The notes: generated by a model from the sequence alone, not told the origin. A stretch of 64,000 nucleotides of DNA from Odiellus spinosus (GCA_963920705.1 OY987227.1:18315434-18379433), one strand, 5' to 3'. Counted from the stretch's first letter, positions 12,760 to 25,194 are shown. A program made the numbers and translations.

Positions 12760-13816
12760 ATTATAGGGACTTGTTCCAAAAAATTTTTAAAGAGGGCCAA
12801 AGTGAAGACTTTGTTTAGCACACTGTATAAGAAGCAAATCAAAATGAAGACATATTTATCTATTGGGAGTGGTCTGAAACATACAAAAACCAGTATTTTA
12901 TCTCCAACATTTAGTTTTTATTTTTATTTTGTTTTTGTACTTGTTTCTTTAAATTGAAAACAAAAATAATTGATTCCACGAAAGGCCGTTTCCAAACACT
13001 GTAATATAAATTTTCACCGGCCTTGCAAAATTAGTTTCATGTCATGTATTTGACCCTTGAATTTTTAAACCAATAATCCATCCCCTTCACGCAACCACAA
13101 GGCCCGAGAATGGTCATCATTTTAGAATTTGTACTATTAACGTGCAGCGTTTTTTTTGTTGTTTATGGTGACGTGCAATACTCTGTAGACACTTTAACAA
13201 GTGTCTTATCCCGTCCATTCCAACAACACGTCCATTTTTTTAAATAAAATTTGTTTAAAAAAATTCGGTATTTTAAAATAGCGGGCTCTCCTATGTATCG
13301 CTTCACGATTTGTCGCCATCTACCAACATTAGTTTCTAAAATAGTTTTCATTTGGAGGCTGCTTGGCAGATTCTCTGCTGTTTTGTCAACAAAGAGGGTT
13401 GCCCATTTTGATCAAGCTATTACAGCGTATTGTATAGAAACTTTAGTACTATTATAATCAAATTAGCTCAAATAATCTATTTTATTATTAAATTAATCGT
13501 TTATTGCATTAAGAGAACATAGGTAAGTTTATATTTCCATCAATGTAAGCCACGGGAAGCCAAGGCTTAATATACGATGCAATGGGGGATGCATGATGAC
13601 TTCCCTTCTCCCTTGTGGTAAAAAACTATAAAGAAAGGGGGAGGAGTCAGGAGAGAAAATTCAATGCCTCTGACTCTCTGAGAAGAGACTAGGGCCTCTT
13701 TTTAAAGCTATAACATACAGCTGGGCTATAAAATTTTGACAGGAACAATTCCTTATCCAAAGGAATTTTCATTTTAACCTCTTAAGGAACTTATAATTTG
13801 GAGTGAGAATCTTAAA
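12760..13816. other. Intergenic spacer between the cuticle gene and MEMO1
   Basis: This stretch of about 1.06 kb holds the 3' UTR of the cuticle gene and the promoter of the MEMO1 homologue. An AATAAA lies near 13242, but I cannot prove it is used. CTATAAAG near 13627 is a weak TATA-like match about 190 bp before the MEMO1 start codon. No further gene is visible. Confidence 0.5.
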
Positions 13817-16162
13817 ATGTCATCCCAGAGGCAAGTTAGGAGAGCCACTCACGCTGGTAGCTGGTACAGTGACTCTGGTAAGTCTTTATGTATAGTAAAA
13901 ATTACGTTGTTAATATTAATTGAAATATAACAACAGGGAGGGAACTGCGCCATCAGTTAGACAACTGGTTGTCCGCTGTTGGTCCTTCTACTAGAAAACC
14001 CGCAAGAGCTATCATTGCGCCGTGAGTTTTGGTTAAGTTAATTAAATCTTCTAAACTAGTTTTTTATATAAGATTTTTTTTAGTCACGCTGGGTATCAGT
14101 ATTGCGGGGCATGTGCCGCTTTTGCCTATCGCCAAGTGGACCCTTCCTTAGTGTAGGATAATTTTAAACCACAGTAATGATTAGGTAAAATTTATGACTA
14201 AATATTGCAGGAAACAAGTCTTCGTACTGGGTCCTTCTCATCATGTTAGGCTAGCTGGATGCGCCCTATCTCCAGCTAAAACTTTCAGGACTCCATTTTA
14301 TGATTTAACTCTCGATCAAAAAAGTGAGAGTTTTAAAGTTGCTAGTGTGAACTTATCTTTAGAAGCAATGTTTATCATTGTTTGAATTTGTGACTATCCA
14401 TAGTCTATGAGGAATTATACGGAACAGGTCTCTTTGAAACAATGTCTTCTTCAACCGACGAGGACGAGCATTCCATAGAAATGCACCTCCCTTTTCTGGC
14501 GAAAGTCATGGAAGGGTTAGTAATAGCGAATTAATTCTTATTCTTCAGAAATTTTCTGATGTAAAATTCTGTTTAGCTACGACTTTACTTTGGTTCCTGT
14601 ATTAGTTGGTTCTTTAACTCCCGAAAAGGAAGCTACTTACGGACGAATCTTTAGCAAGTACTTGGCTAATCCTCAGTGCCTATTCGTGATCTCTTCTGAC
14701 TTTTGTCACTGGGGTTAGTTTTGCGACAAATTCTCTGGGATCCTTATTACCTTGGATAAATGAATGCTTGTTGGATATATCACTAGTTTTACTACCTCGA
14801 AAACGCTCCCATTTTTTTCCATAATTACTAGCGCAATCTAGAGACAGCCATTGGGAGTTTTTTGTGTAGTAGGATTTGAGCAATTTGAGGCATAATTTAA
14901 AGCCATAATTTTGTCAGAATCTATGGTAAAATGACAAAAAAGTAAAACAAAAAACTGTTTTAGAGCCTCGAAAAAACATAGATTAAGTTTCCTAATTTAA
15001 GAATATAAGTCATTACGAAAGCCACAATGAATGCAAATAGTAGTGGAAAAAAACCATGGCAAACCGAGTGCGCAAATTTGACGTCATGCCTGGGAAATGA
15101 AATTTCATTGCCCTTCCCTTCCTTAAATTTTGTAACAAAGATCCTGATAGAATGCCGAACTGAAAGTTGTAGTGATATATACAAGTACCATTCAATTTTT
15201 ATGCAAGATATTAACCTAGAAGCCTTTTTAACCGCGTTAATAAAAATTTTAATATATTGTAGGAGGACGATTTCACTACCAGTATTACGAAAAGTCTTGG
15301 GGTGAAATTTATCAATCAATCCAAAAACTTGACGAAATGGTAAAGAAAAGCTCATTTATCGCCTCATTTCTCAATAAGTTAATGTTGTTTTCGTTCCTTT
15401 AGGGTATGCGGGTAATCGAAGATCTCTCTCCAACGGGATTCTCATCCTACTTGAAGAAATACGCTAATACAATTTGCGGTAGACATCCCATAGGAGTATT
15501 ATTGCAGGTATAGTTCTTTGACTTCTTTCATACTTGCAGGGAAACAGTTAAGCATATTTTATGGTTTACGAGTAGATGTTTGCCTAAACTGAAGTTAAAT
15601 TCAAATTGTGTAAAGTTAACGTGGAGAACAAAGATTTTTTTTTCTGGCCCTCTAAATTAGCAAAGGAGCTAAAGAGGCTTTTACCAAAAATCTTATGAAG
15701 TCTTAAATGTGTTCTTAAGGTCTATTAAGATTAAGGACATAATTTAATTACTAGTCACTTTTGGTTGGGAGGAAATATGTTTAAGGTTTATTTTGGGATT
15801 AACTTAAAAAGTTAAAATCTGAGGCAGTGACAAGTTTTAAGCTTACCCTAGAATGACTAATGTTTGAGGTGAAGATTGCTGGATAGATTGATAAAATGTA
15901 AAGCTAAATCAAAGTGTTACAGTAAAAGCGAACATTAAAGGGATCAGGCGGGGGGAAAGCCTACATTGATGAATGAAAATCGTTTATATCGTATTTGAAA
16001 CCACGTCTTTTGCGTGATTTCTATCAGGCCATTTCGGCTCTTCACAAATCGGGTTTGGGATCTTGTTCCCTGTCATTCCTGAACTACGCCCAGTCCAGTC
16101 AGTGTCTCAACATGCACGACTCTTCCGTTAGCTACGCAGCCGCGGCTTTGGTCGCCGATTGA
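13817..16162 (+). CDS. Memo1: MEMO1 homologue (MEMO/AMMECR1-linked family protein)
   Basis: Orthologue of mediator of ErbB2-driven cell motility 1, a cytosolic metal-binding protein linked to redox and cytoskeletal signalling. Exons: 13817-13877, 13937-14021, 14084-14152, 14211-14323, 14404-14515, 14577-14713, 15263-15339, 15403-15507, 16028-16162. All junctions are GT-AG and in frame; the product is 297 residues, the same length as human MEMO1. Family blocks appear in order: ATHAGSWY near the N-terminus, [12 protein letters not shown] (metal-site His about 50), FVLGPSHHV (His about 82), [53 protein letters not shown] (the Cys at about 243 corresponds to the third metal ligand), [11 protein letters not shown] and the C-terminal DSSVSYAA. 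All three known metal ligands are kept. The gene looks intact. The frame was chosen by continuous family similarity across nine exons. Confidence 0.96.
14714..15262. other. MEMO1 intron 6, no further gene seen
   Basis: A 549-bp intron between the SSDFCHWG exon and the next exon. Open frames cross it on both strands but show no family similarity and run into the neighbouring exon. It contains a 14-bp perfect palindrome, AATGAAATTTCATT, near 15094-15107, without other element structure. Confidence 0.6.
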
Positions 16163-18228
16163 CCCCTCTATTATCGCGAATATGTTACGTAATTACGAGA
16201 GATTGATATCCTATTTTTTAGGATCCTTGATATATACCAAACTGCATTTATAGAGTGACCCGTTAAATGTCCCATATTCTCCAAAAATAATCAAGTACTT
16301 GAGATAACGAAAAACTAACTGATATTAAAATGGGTCCAATAACGGATTTAAGGTAAAAAACAAATGGGAAAATTAACGCGAAATATGTTCGGTTTAAAAG
16401 TGCCTATTGATATTGATAAAAAAAATTGTGTCTTTGGGTTTAAAATAATATTTTTTTTCCTATTTGACACTGCTAAAGTAAACGTAAAAGTCACAATTGA
16501 CTTTTTTTTTAAAAATTCACTTCGGGTCAAAGTTATACGAATTGTTTCGGCATTAAACTAATATGTCTCCCTATAAGTTACTAACACCTAACCTTTTCAC
16601 ACTATCGCGTAACTAATCACGCTATTTCACATATATTTGGAAACCACCTAACAAGTAGATCAACCAATGAAATGAGTAATGATAAGGAAAGTTGGGAAGA
16701 AACTTTTTGTTCTTTTGAGGGAAGCATAAAATGGCTACACGAAGTAAAGTAGAATAAAATTGGGGATAGAGATATGTGGCTGGCTTTCAGGGACATGTAC
16801 CCTATACCCACACTTTTTTCTGACCTATCACAGCCCTAATGTCAACGGGCATTATGACGCATTGAATGCTAGCAAATCAGAAAGCTTATGGGAAGAGGGG
16901 GTCGCAGGAAAAAAATTTACGATTATGAGAACTGCTCCTTTAAGAACTTTAAGATGCCACCACTTTTGAGCTGAATAGTGAAACCATCTTCTGCCTCTCG
17001 TTCTAAGCTATGTATTTAGGTCAATCCTGGTAGTCACACCTTGTTGTGGTTATTTTTGCCACATATTTTAGCAATCAGGCTGTATTACTGTTATTCTCTA
17101 TTTCTCTCCAGCAAGATATGGAGTCATAACTCTTAAAAGCGCAGTTATATAAGATTATTATTTTCTCTGAAAAAGAGGGATAGCTTTTCATCTTACTTTA
17201 AAATGAAACTCCTCCTTCTCGTCCCTACTTTTTGGCGGAAAATGTTGGATTTAGGTGTAAGTAACTTATAGGGAAACATGATTAACTCGCGATATAAAAT
17301 TATAAATAAGAAGTCACTTTAGTGCAATTAACGAAATTATTTAACTAAGGGTTTAGGAAATATTCAAATATAATGAAAATAATTTTTTTTGCAAAAGAAT
17401 TAGGATATTGCCCAAAAATATTAGATTACACTTATCGAAACGAAAACCCAAAGATAGTACGTGAAGTAACGTACGTTTATTTAAAGTTTTTAAAGAATTC
17501 TTTAAAAATTATCATCAAAAATTAATGATTTAAATGTATTATTTTAAAATGGGAGAAGTTGACTTAAAACTATGCAGAAATCTTCGAATTTATTAAAAAT
17601 TTTAGTCCTGAATTTTAAATTTTAAAAAAATTTAAATTTAAAACTGATTCGAAATGAAAGTGACGGAGGTTGTGGGCTTTTATGAAATCAATGGTCAATA
17701 CGCAGTGCTGGCTGGTATTCTTGATATTTGGGAAATTAAACAAAAGTGGGATACTTTAAGTTTTTTGTGAATCGCTTCTCAAGCAAAAAAAAAAAAAAAA
17801 AATTGCGCGAAATGTTTTTTACACAATTGTTACGAAAATGATAAACCAATTAAAAACATGAAGATGCTTTTTTACTATGTAAAAAAGATGTTGGTTTCTT
17901 TAATTTCGATACCATTTAGTCTTACATAGCCAACAATTTAACAGAAATGTTGAATGTAAACTAACAGTGCTCGTAATCTATAATATTGGAGTAAAGTTTT
18001 CAAAATTAGTTATATCAAAAGTCTATTCTCGTATTGTTAAACACTTCATTTAACCCACTACGGAGTTGAAGTATTGAAAAAATAGCGTCCGTGAATGAAT
18101 ATCTTGATATAAAATTGCTAAGCTAAAAAAGAAGACGACTTGAAAGGGTCTCAAATCCACAGATAGTTTCTTAAGAGTCTTCAAAAGTAATGTCAAATTT
18201 TATTTTAAAGGGTGACTCGAAGGGGTTA

Positions 18229-18602
18229 CATGGTTCGTACACGACCTGGATAAGTTTTGGAATTTGGCCCAAAAGGTCAGGGAAAAGACAGTATATTTGA
18301 TATGGGCCCAATATTCAGAGGAATTGAATATTTCGGTTAGTGTCAAGAAACTGTTTATGATTGGTTGACCAATTAATTGTAACATATATTTATTTTAAAC
18401 TGAAAATATTTGCCCAAGGTTTCAATTTCTCATATTCTGAGTAAACTATCGACCCTGATTGATAAACTATGTCAAATAAAAAGTGGGGATTGTCAAGAGC
18501 TCGCGCGTAAGAATATATTCATGTAAAATATTAAAATTGGTCAGTGAAATTTTTTTAGAATTGGTCAGGGAAATTAACTTACAAAATTTTGTACGAACCC
18601 TG
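18229..18602. mobile_element. MITE with CAGGGTTCGTACA-type ends (family B, copy 1)
   Basis: The left end CATGGTTCGTACA and the right end TGTACGAACCCTG are inverted with one mismatch in 13. The interior repeats short motifs such as GGTCAGGGAAA and GGAATTTGG. A second diverged copy covers about 23735-24045 and shares GTGTCAA(G)AA/GGAACTGTTTA, ATTGGTTGACCAATT and AAACTATCGAC. Single ends of the same type occur at 32026 and 60221. It has no coding capacity. The flanks give no clean target duplication. Possibly hAT-like, from the terminal CAGGG, but not proven. Confidence 0.6.
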
Positions 18603-18912
18603 GGCTACAACGTGTTAATTAGAGAGGGAGAGTATACATTTTGCCAACTTGAAACATTAATTTTTGGCAAAAGGGTCAGAATTTTTTCTGGCCATGGGAA
18701 ACTATTTCCTTTCATTTTGCTAACTCAGGGAAAATGTTGTTGCAGGAACTCCCTACCCTGGCTTCACCCCGGTTGTACATTAAGGCAGCTTAAATGTTTT
18801 TTCAGGAACTTCAAAACTCTGGAAGCCAGTTAAGTTCAATTTTGTTTTTTTTTTACACGCACTATTGACCCTAACTACTTGAGAGATAACCATACTTAAA
18901 GGGAATATCATC

Positions 18913-19050
18913 GATTTTTAAATCCCCTTTAAAGTCGCCTTCATTTATAGTTAGCAGACGACTTTCACCAAAACAAACTGTACAGTCAAAGCTAAGCTGT
19001 GTGCCTAAGGGAAGAGCATTTTCAAGGGGCAGATAGGACCTTCAAAAGGG
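18913..19050. repeat. Dispersed repeat family G, copy 2
   Basis: It shares CCTTTAAAGTCGCC, TTAGCAGACGAC, CAAAGCTA(A/G)GCTGTGTGC, AAGGGAAGA and CAGATAGG, in this order, with 6241-6385. It is preceded at 18895 by TTAAAGGGAATAT, the type of end seen in TTAA-flanked elements of this window. Confidence 0.6.
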
Positions 19051-20824
19051 AGTACAAATCAATGGCCTAAGGAATTTCCATTTCTCCCCCACCCCCCCTA
19101 TATTTGCAGTGTTATTTTTCCTTTATTTTCCCGTAATGGTACTTATAGTTTTCTTTAATTTACTATAATTCGCCTCTGAATTTCTTTTATTTCCAATAAG
19201 AAATTCAAGGCATTTCTCTGGTCGCCTTGCATGTACTTAGCATTACAGATCGATACTCTTAGGGAGAGTTTTCATATACTCATGGAAGTAGAATATTGAT
19301 ATCAACTTACGTTAAAAGGAATATGCTATAGAATTTTATGTTAAGTTTCAGCCTTTAGTAAGTGAATTCTAGTTGGTATCCTATTAATGAGCCTAAATCA
19401 AAGTTAGAAACTGGATTTTTTTATTAAAACTATTCTCTTAAAATTAAGAGAAAAAATATATTCTTTTGGGGAGGAGGAAAGGGGTTGTTTTATTACGTGA
19501 TAGTGAAATAAGGCAAGATCCTAATAAAACAGAACATTCTTAGAAGTAAAATAAAATAGACTGTTTTCTTGATTAATCGAGGTAATTTTTCCCTCACATT
19601 ATATTCATCAAATTTTTAGCTCCCAGGCAATGTTTTATAATCCGGTTTTTTTTTTAGCTTAAAATTTCTTAACTCGCTTTTAAGCCTAAAAACTTGTATA
19701 AAAATAAGTTTTGAAGTTCGCCACCAAACTTTTGCCTTTGAGCGGTTCCGCGTCAATGCATTTGAGAAATGTTACGGAAAAAAACATTTTTGGCGATAAT
19801 ATTTAGTTAAAAACGGTCGTGAAAGAAAAAGATCAAATATAAATTTTCTTGATTTGAAGAAAATGGAAATAACATTTATTTTTTCTGGCTTTCCGCCCCG
19901 GAGAAATAAATTGCAGACCGAGAGTAGCAAGGATCTATAGTGTTAAACGATTTTTTATTTTTAGTTCAAACTTGGGGTCGCTAGTAAATGAATAACCGCA
20001 AATTCTCTTCGCGTGTTTACAGTTACTCTGGTCGGTTGGTATTTGTTTATTTATTATGTACACGGTATAAACATTCGGGCACTTATTGATTTTCTAAAAT
20101 TTGCTGAAGTTGAGGAAAGATCGTTCACCCTTTTCCACTCTATTTAAAATTCCCGCCATATTTTGGCGCCTTTTTTCTCTCCGGCGTTCTCAATTTCGCG
20201 CGCCAGTATTTAAGCGTCTGTTTCTCATTATAATTTTCTTTAGTCTTTTCCGTTGAAATATAGTATTTTCTCATCATTATGTCGGGTATTATTTTTAGTT
20301 ATGACCAAGTGTTTCCTTTACACTTCAGTAATGATTGAAATTCGTCATAAAACAACAATGAAATCTCCTATGAAATTTTCAGTTTTTTGTTAGAAATAAA
20401 GGGACAGAGAGGTATTTTAGCCTCTACCACCCCATGCTACAACCTCTTATTAGCAAATAGGTTTGTTCGTCCTCTGGCCCGAGGGCATCTAAACGAATCA
20501 CCCAGTTTTAAGACAATCTAACCGCGTAATATTGGCTGTAGTATAGACTTAGCGAAAATAGTCTCCCTATTAGGTTCAAGTTAACCGATGGGTGACCGTG
20601 GAGAGGATATAAAAAAGTTTTCTTAGTACCCCGTCTTTCCCCTTATTCCACCATGCCTGCATTTTATTCTATAATTCACTCGGAATTTACTCTACTAACA
20701 AACTGAAACAGTATCGTGGTAGGAATATAATAAAGGGAAAGTTGCAGAAAATTATTATAGTTTCACAAATTGTGATACCTTGTATCGGAATCTCGGAAGT
20801 AACATTTTCCAACGTCTTACTGGC

Positions 20825-20985
20825 TAATTTAAATGATTATACAGGCATTCCCTAAGATTACTTTAAATGGTTAGATTTTCCCTTAGGTTAATTTAAATGG
20901 CTAGGAAGTTGCTAGCTTTAATTTGAATGGTTAGGCAAACCCCAAGGATAATTTAATAAATTTTTAGGTAGGACCTAAGCTTAAT
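20825..20985. repeat. Degenerate tandem repeat, about 35-40 bp
   Basis: Variants of a unit containing TAATTTAAATGGTTAGG recur about four times with substitutions and small length changes. It is non-coding and appears old. Confidence 0.5.
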
Positions 20986-21994
20986 CAGACAACTAATAGA
21001 TTTAGATATCTGCAAGATATTCCCCGTTTAAAATGTTTTTATTAATCAAATGTATTTGGACAAAACTTAGTCGGTAAAAGTTTAGCTATAATTAAGGCGA
21101 ACTTCAAAATTAGTCCAAAATTTTATTAAATCGTCGGAGAATATTATAATTGATATGGGGTAATTTTTGATTAATCGCGTTTTTGTTAAGATTTAATTTC
21201 TAAATTTACGTCTTATATTATAAAATATATGTAACACTAAACCTTTAGCTTATTTTTATTAGTAGAGCAAACTAAGATCGAAAACTTCGAGAAAGACGAG
21301 GGGGGTAGCTAATCTTACGTAAGGGGAGAAAGAAAATGTTAAGGAAACTTGTTTTAAAGTTTTCGCCGAGCTTGAGGGGGAACGATAAAAAAAAATGTGC
21401 TCTCAGTCTCGGAAGATGAGGAGGGAGTTCAAAAATATAGTAGCATCAAAGTCTGGTGGCTGGATTCTATTCGGCTTGTGACGGACGGTTCTCTAAAAAA
21501 AAACCGGCGTCTGCATTTTAAATCCTATATATTTTATAGAACTGTTTATAAGTCGCGAAATTCGCCAATTTTCTCGAGAATTAAACGTGGTTTTAGTGAA
21601 AAAAATATTTATGGATTAACAAAATGTAAAGAGGAAATTACAGCTTAGCAAGCGACCTTTAAATAGGTGAGTTCATTGAATTCAATGTTTTGATTATTCA
21701 ATTTATCAGATTTATACAACGCGTGGTTGTTAAGCCTAAATCTTGACCTTTTAAAGTTTGCTCGCTTTGAATGTAGTGCCGTGATTTTTAAACGACTTGG
21801 GGGGTCAAATCAGGGTTCATATACAGCTCTACAGAAATAACAAAGAAATGGATTTTTAGGGTTTAAAATTAAGTGGAACGTAGGAAATATTTAATTACGA
21901 AATCATGAACCATTTTTTAGATTACGAATGCTTTCTTCAAAAATCCACGTCATTAAAATTTTCATGACCATGGGGGAGGGCTAATAATTACTTG

Positions 21995-22430
21995 GCTAAA
22001 ATCTGTACACCAATCAGGCAATTACTTAACTGATTACAATAGCTTTTGTTAATGCTACAGGGTTGCCACAAGATCTGGAAAAAGTCAAGAATTTGTTAAT
22101 GGGTCTAAAAAAGCCAGGGAATTTAGTATTCATACGTTAGACTAGAAATATTTACACCTTTGTCCATTGTTTCACCAGGTATTTGTGTAATTATGTGTCA
22201 AAGATATTTAAGTTTTAGGACCATAATTTAGGGATGACAGCCCTTTTAAATACTACTAATATAAACGGGACAATTGGTCGGGGAAATGTGAAGTAGATAC
22301 TCAAGGAAAACCTAGAAAAGTTAAGGTAATTTGAAAATGAAACGACCTTCGCAACTTTGTGCTAAATACGTACTCAATTACGTAATCAATTTAGTACAGT
22401 CAAAGCTTCTACATAGATGAAAGTCATCAA
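21995..22430. repeat. TACAGTCAAAG repeat (family C, copy 1), interrupted by a CAGGG element
   Basis: The left part (AAAATCTGTACACC ... CTGATTACA ... TTAATGCTA) and the right part (TGCTAAATACGTACTCA ... TAGTACAGTCAAAGCT) are the two halves of the repeat. It is uninterrupted at 30975-31100 and 48050-48180. The halves are separated by the element at 22058-22359. Joining the flanks at the duplicated TGCTA restores the AATGCTAAATACG seen in the other copies. Confidence 0.75.
22058..22359. mobile_element. MITE with CAGGGTTGCCACA end, inserted in repeat C
   Basis: A 302-bp element starting CAGGGTTGCCACA and ending in a diverged inverted copy (GCAACTTTG). It is flanked by a direct 5-bp TGCTA duplication at 22053-22057 and 22360-22364. 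The interior carries GGTCAGGGAA-like motifs as in the better-kept relative at 57351-57673. It is non-coding. The 5-bp duplication would fit hAT5-like transposons; this is inference. Confidence 0.75.
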
Positions 22431-22642
22431 GTCATTAAAACCGTTCTGAACGCCTCATGCATGCGGTTGTTATTTTGTTAAACCTAATATGACGTATTTA
22501 TCACAAACCCTGGTGACCTTATCATACAGGAAGGCTCTTAGTTTAGGTTGGAACTATTCTTTTTTGCGTTACATTTTTTTGTCGCGTTGTTTCTCGATGG
22601 GAAAACCTTTAACCTATTGGACTAGCTACTTTGCCGCTATAG

Positions 22643-22687
22643 AGATCGATATATCTGTTGGAATCTAGACCAACAGATCTTCGATCT
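22643..22687. repeat. Short hairpin with ATCTGTTGG arms
   Basis: ATCTGTTGG (22653-22661) pairs with CCAACAGAT (22670-22678) around an 8-nt loop. Outside an internal bulge, AGATCGA pairs with TCGATCT. It could be a chance palindrome or an element core. Confidence 0.5.
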
Positions 22688-23521
22688 ACTAGAGGGGAAA
22701 ATGGAAAGACGCGAAAGATGAAGATCAAATTATCTTTACGCGCCATGTGACCATGTCGACTTTCCCCCCTGTGAGAGATTCCCTCCGAAATAAGGCTACG
22801 CGGGAGATAAACAGGGAAATAGGCATAAACAAAAGATTTGTGTCTACGCGGAAGAAATGAGACATAAACTAGTCATCCAAAACTACTGATGATTTCATAA
22901 ATACTACGCGTGTATTCCAAGAAGTCTACTGACCCAAGTTAATTATTAAGTATGAATCGTGAAATTATAAGTTTTCAGCACGGACGTTGCTATATTTTGT
23001 CCTGAATTTTGTTAAACCAAACACAATAATTTGGAAAGTACATGGAATACTTTCAAGTTTGCTATTCAAAAACGGTAGTCCACTTAATTATTGTGCAATG
23101 AAAATGATTTAAAAGGTGAAAATTGCTAAAATTTTATATACTTATAGTTTTTTAATATATAAAAATCGAGAAAGGTATAAAATTTAAACCCTATACCACT
23201 TAATTTTCACCACAAAATTGTTCCGCGAGCAAAACAAATATATAATTTTTTGCGACTGAAAATTGTTAATGAAGCTTTCGCGCTGTCTCTTTCGTAAAAC
23301 TATATTTAATCCATAAATCTTATCTTTCATTCGTTAATCACCTTACAGAAACATTCTACGTCATCAAGTTGAAACAAATTTAAATATATTTTTTGAATTC
23401 TAATTCTAAAGTTTCTTAAAATCGGGTCAAACCCGAGCTAGGTAGGTGTAAAAGTTTGAACATTGCTTTTTCAATATCACTTTAAAGATGCTTACCAAAA
23501 TGTAGAAATTGTTTTGGAAAA

Positions 23522-23614
23522 TTTAATTAAAGGAAGAAACGCATGGAGATAAAGGAGTGAAGTTTTTAAATTGTTTAGAAACGGTATCTCCATGCGTTTC
23601 TTCCTTAAATTAAA
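23522..23614. repeat. Near-perfect 30-bp inverted repeat with 33-nt loop
   Basis: The left arm 23522-23551 and the right arm 23585-23614 pair over 30 bp with a single A-A mismatch. The inner 22 bp (AAGGAAGAAACGCATGGAGA plus two more) are perfect. The loop is 33 nt. Stem length and loop size are like a precursor microRNA or foldback element, but nothing shows that it is transcribed. It lies between the repeat C/CAGGG nest and the second family B copy. Confidence 0.7.
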
Positions 23615-23734
23615 ATGTTTCAAATCTTTTTCTCTCATGGATTTTAATTATAGAAAAGTCCAATTACCCGAAAATTGGGCCAAAAACGAATTTTCGACAA
23701 TGCTTAAAGTTAGCCTATAGTATAAAAACTCCGA

Positions 23735-24045
23735 GAACCTGGTAAAGTCAGGGAATTTGGAAATTGGTCCAAAAGGTCAGGGAATTTGAAAATGAGCCCG
23801 AATTATCAGAGAAATTAATTATGTTGCTAAGTGTCAAGGAACTGTTTACTATTGGTTGACCAATTGTAACAATTATTTTAAACTGAAAATATTTGCCTGA
23901 AGATTGAAATTTGTTCTCATAAACTATCGACTCTGATTGTTAAACAATGTCAAATAAAAGGTGGGAATTTCCCAAGAGCTCCCTCGTAAGAATAAAGTCA
24001 TGTCAGGGAAAATCTGGAAAAGTCAGGGAAATATGATCGGAAGAT
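23735..24045. mobile_element. Diverged CAGGG-type element (family B, copy 2)
   Basis: It aligns by eye with 18229-18602: both have GGTCAGGGAA, CTGTTTA(C/T)(T/G)ATTGGTTGACCAATT, TTTAAACTGAAAATATTTGCC, AAACTATCGAC and the AAGAGCTC...CGTAAGAATA block. Both ends are eroded. It is non-coding. Confidence 0.55.
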
Positions 24046-24427
24046 ACCAAAATAAATAGAACACGAGTCCCGAACTATATTTCAGTATATACCTAAAAAT
24101 CAAAACTCCAAATGAAAAGGGCGCCCTTTAAAAGTCTGTTGACTCATCCGACACGCCGACAATGTAATTACAATAATCTAACGTGTAGGGAAGTTAAATT
24201 TTACTAGCAGTAACGCCCGTAGTAGAAATAATAATAACCCTTTTTATCCCCAAGTGTAGGCCTTGAAATCATATACCAGAATCCATATATTAAATCATGA
24301 TTAAATCACGGTCGTGAATTCGTAGAATTTTCTTTTAGAATATCACGGAAAATACGGAAAAAAAGACTTTGACGTAACACGACCGCGGAAGAGAAGGACT
24401 CGAGTTTGTCCGAACTTTATCTCAAAA

Positions 24428-24895
24428 GTGATAAATAACCTTAGCCTTACGATATCGACATGTTTTATAATACGGTTCTTCTCCGTATATAATTCCGCTC
24501 CGAAAGATAAGAAAACTGGAAATGAGATCACTAAAAAAAATAGAGAAAGAAATATTGAAAACATTCCGAAGGCAAAAAATTCAATCTTAGGACACAAAAA
24601 ATCGTCCTACTGTTCTTATCGATTGCTGTATAATGTGAACGTGAAAAAGATAATTTTTTTTAATTGTACGTACCAAGAATTCATTAGTAAATATAGGACT
24701 ATTTGGGTTAGTGTGCGTCATAGTTTACGACCTCCTTCTGTAAAATGGGCTGGGAAAGATGAGGCGTGTCTTATTTTCCTTAGGCGAAACTGGGGTCGTA
24801 ACATGCTCAATCAAATGTTTTTTGCGACACATGCGTTCAAGAGATCCAATTGGATTGTATTTTTAGGGTGGAGCTCTTCCTTGTTCTATGAGTAG
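24428..24895 (+). other. 155-codon open frame, probably chance
   Basis: This is the longest open frame in the gene-poor region. The translation is rich in Lys, Asn, Ile and Phe in its first half and shows no signal peptide, repeat or family motif that I know. An overlapping minus-strand frame of 84 codons exists. There are no convincing splice signals linking it to other exons. It could be an exon of an unfamiliar gene or an eroded transposon gene, but chance is the simplest reading. Confidence 0.15.
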
Positions 24896-25194
24896 GAGTA
24901 AAGGCAGCAGCTCAAATATATGAATTTATATTAGATTATAAAATGCAGCCCTTGTCACCTCCCCTTTAAATTTTATTACTATATCCCTTTCTCCTAAGGG
25001 CAAACAAACTTTACAAATTTCTTTGCAAAGTATTTTAGCCTTAGAAAATTTTAATTTCCAATAGCGAAGAAACTTGTTTTTTTTTTTATCGAAATTTCGG
25101 CCCTTTCCAAAAAAAGTTTGTCTGAGCACAACGACAGATAAGCGTGCTTGAAACGTGGTTAGGTCAGATACCCATCCTCTCACATCTTTCCCAA

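Noticed and set aside
14960-15355. 131-codon minus-strand frame and overlapping plus-strand frames
   Set aside because: They lie in intron 6 and exon 7 of the MEMO1 homologue and show no family similarity.
20160-20330. GC-richer promoter-like stretch followed by a short ATG frame
   Set aside because: The frame ends after about 19 codons with no convincing donor, so no gene can be supported.
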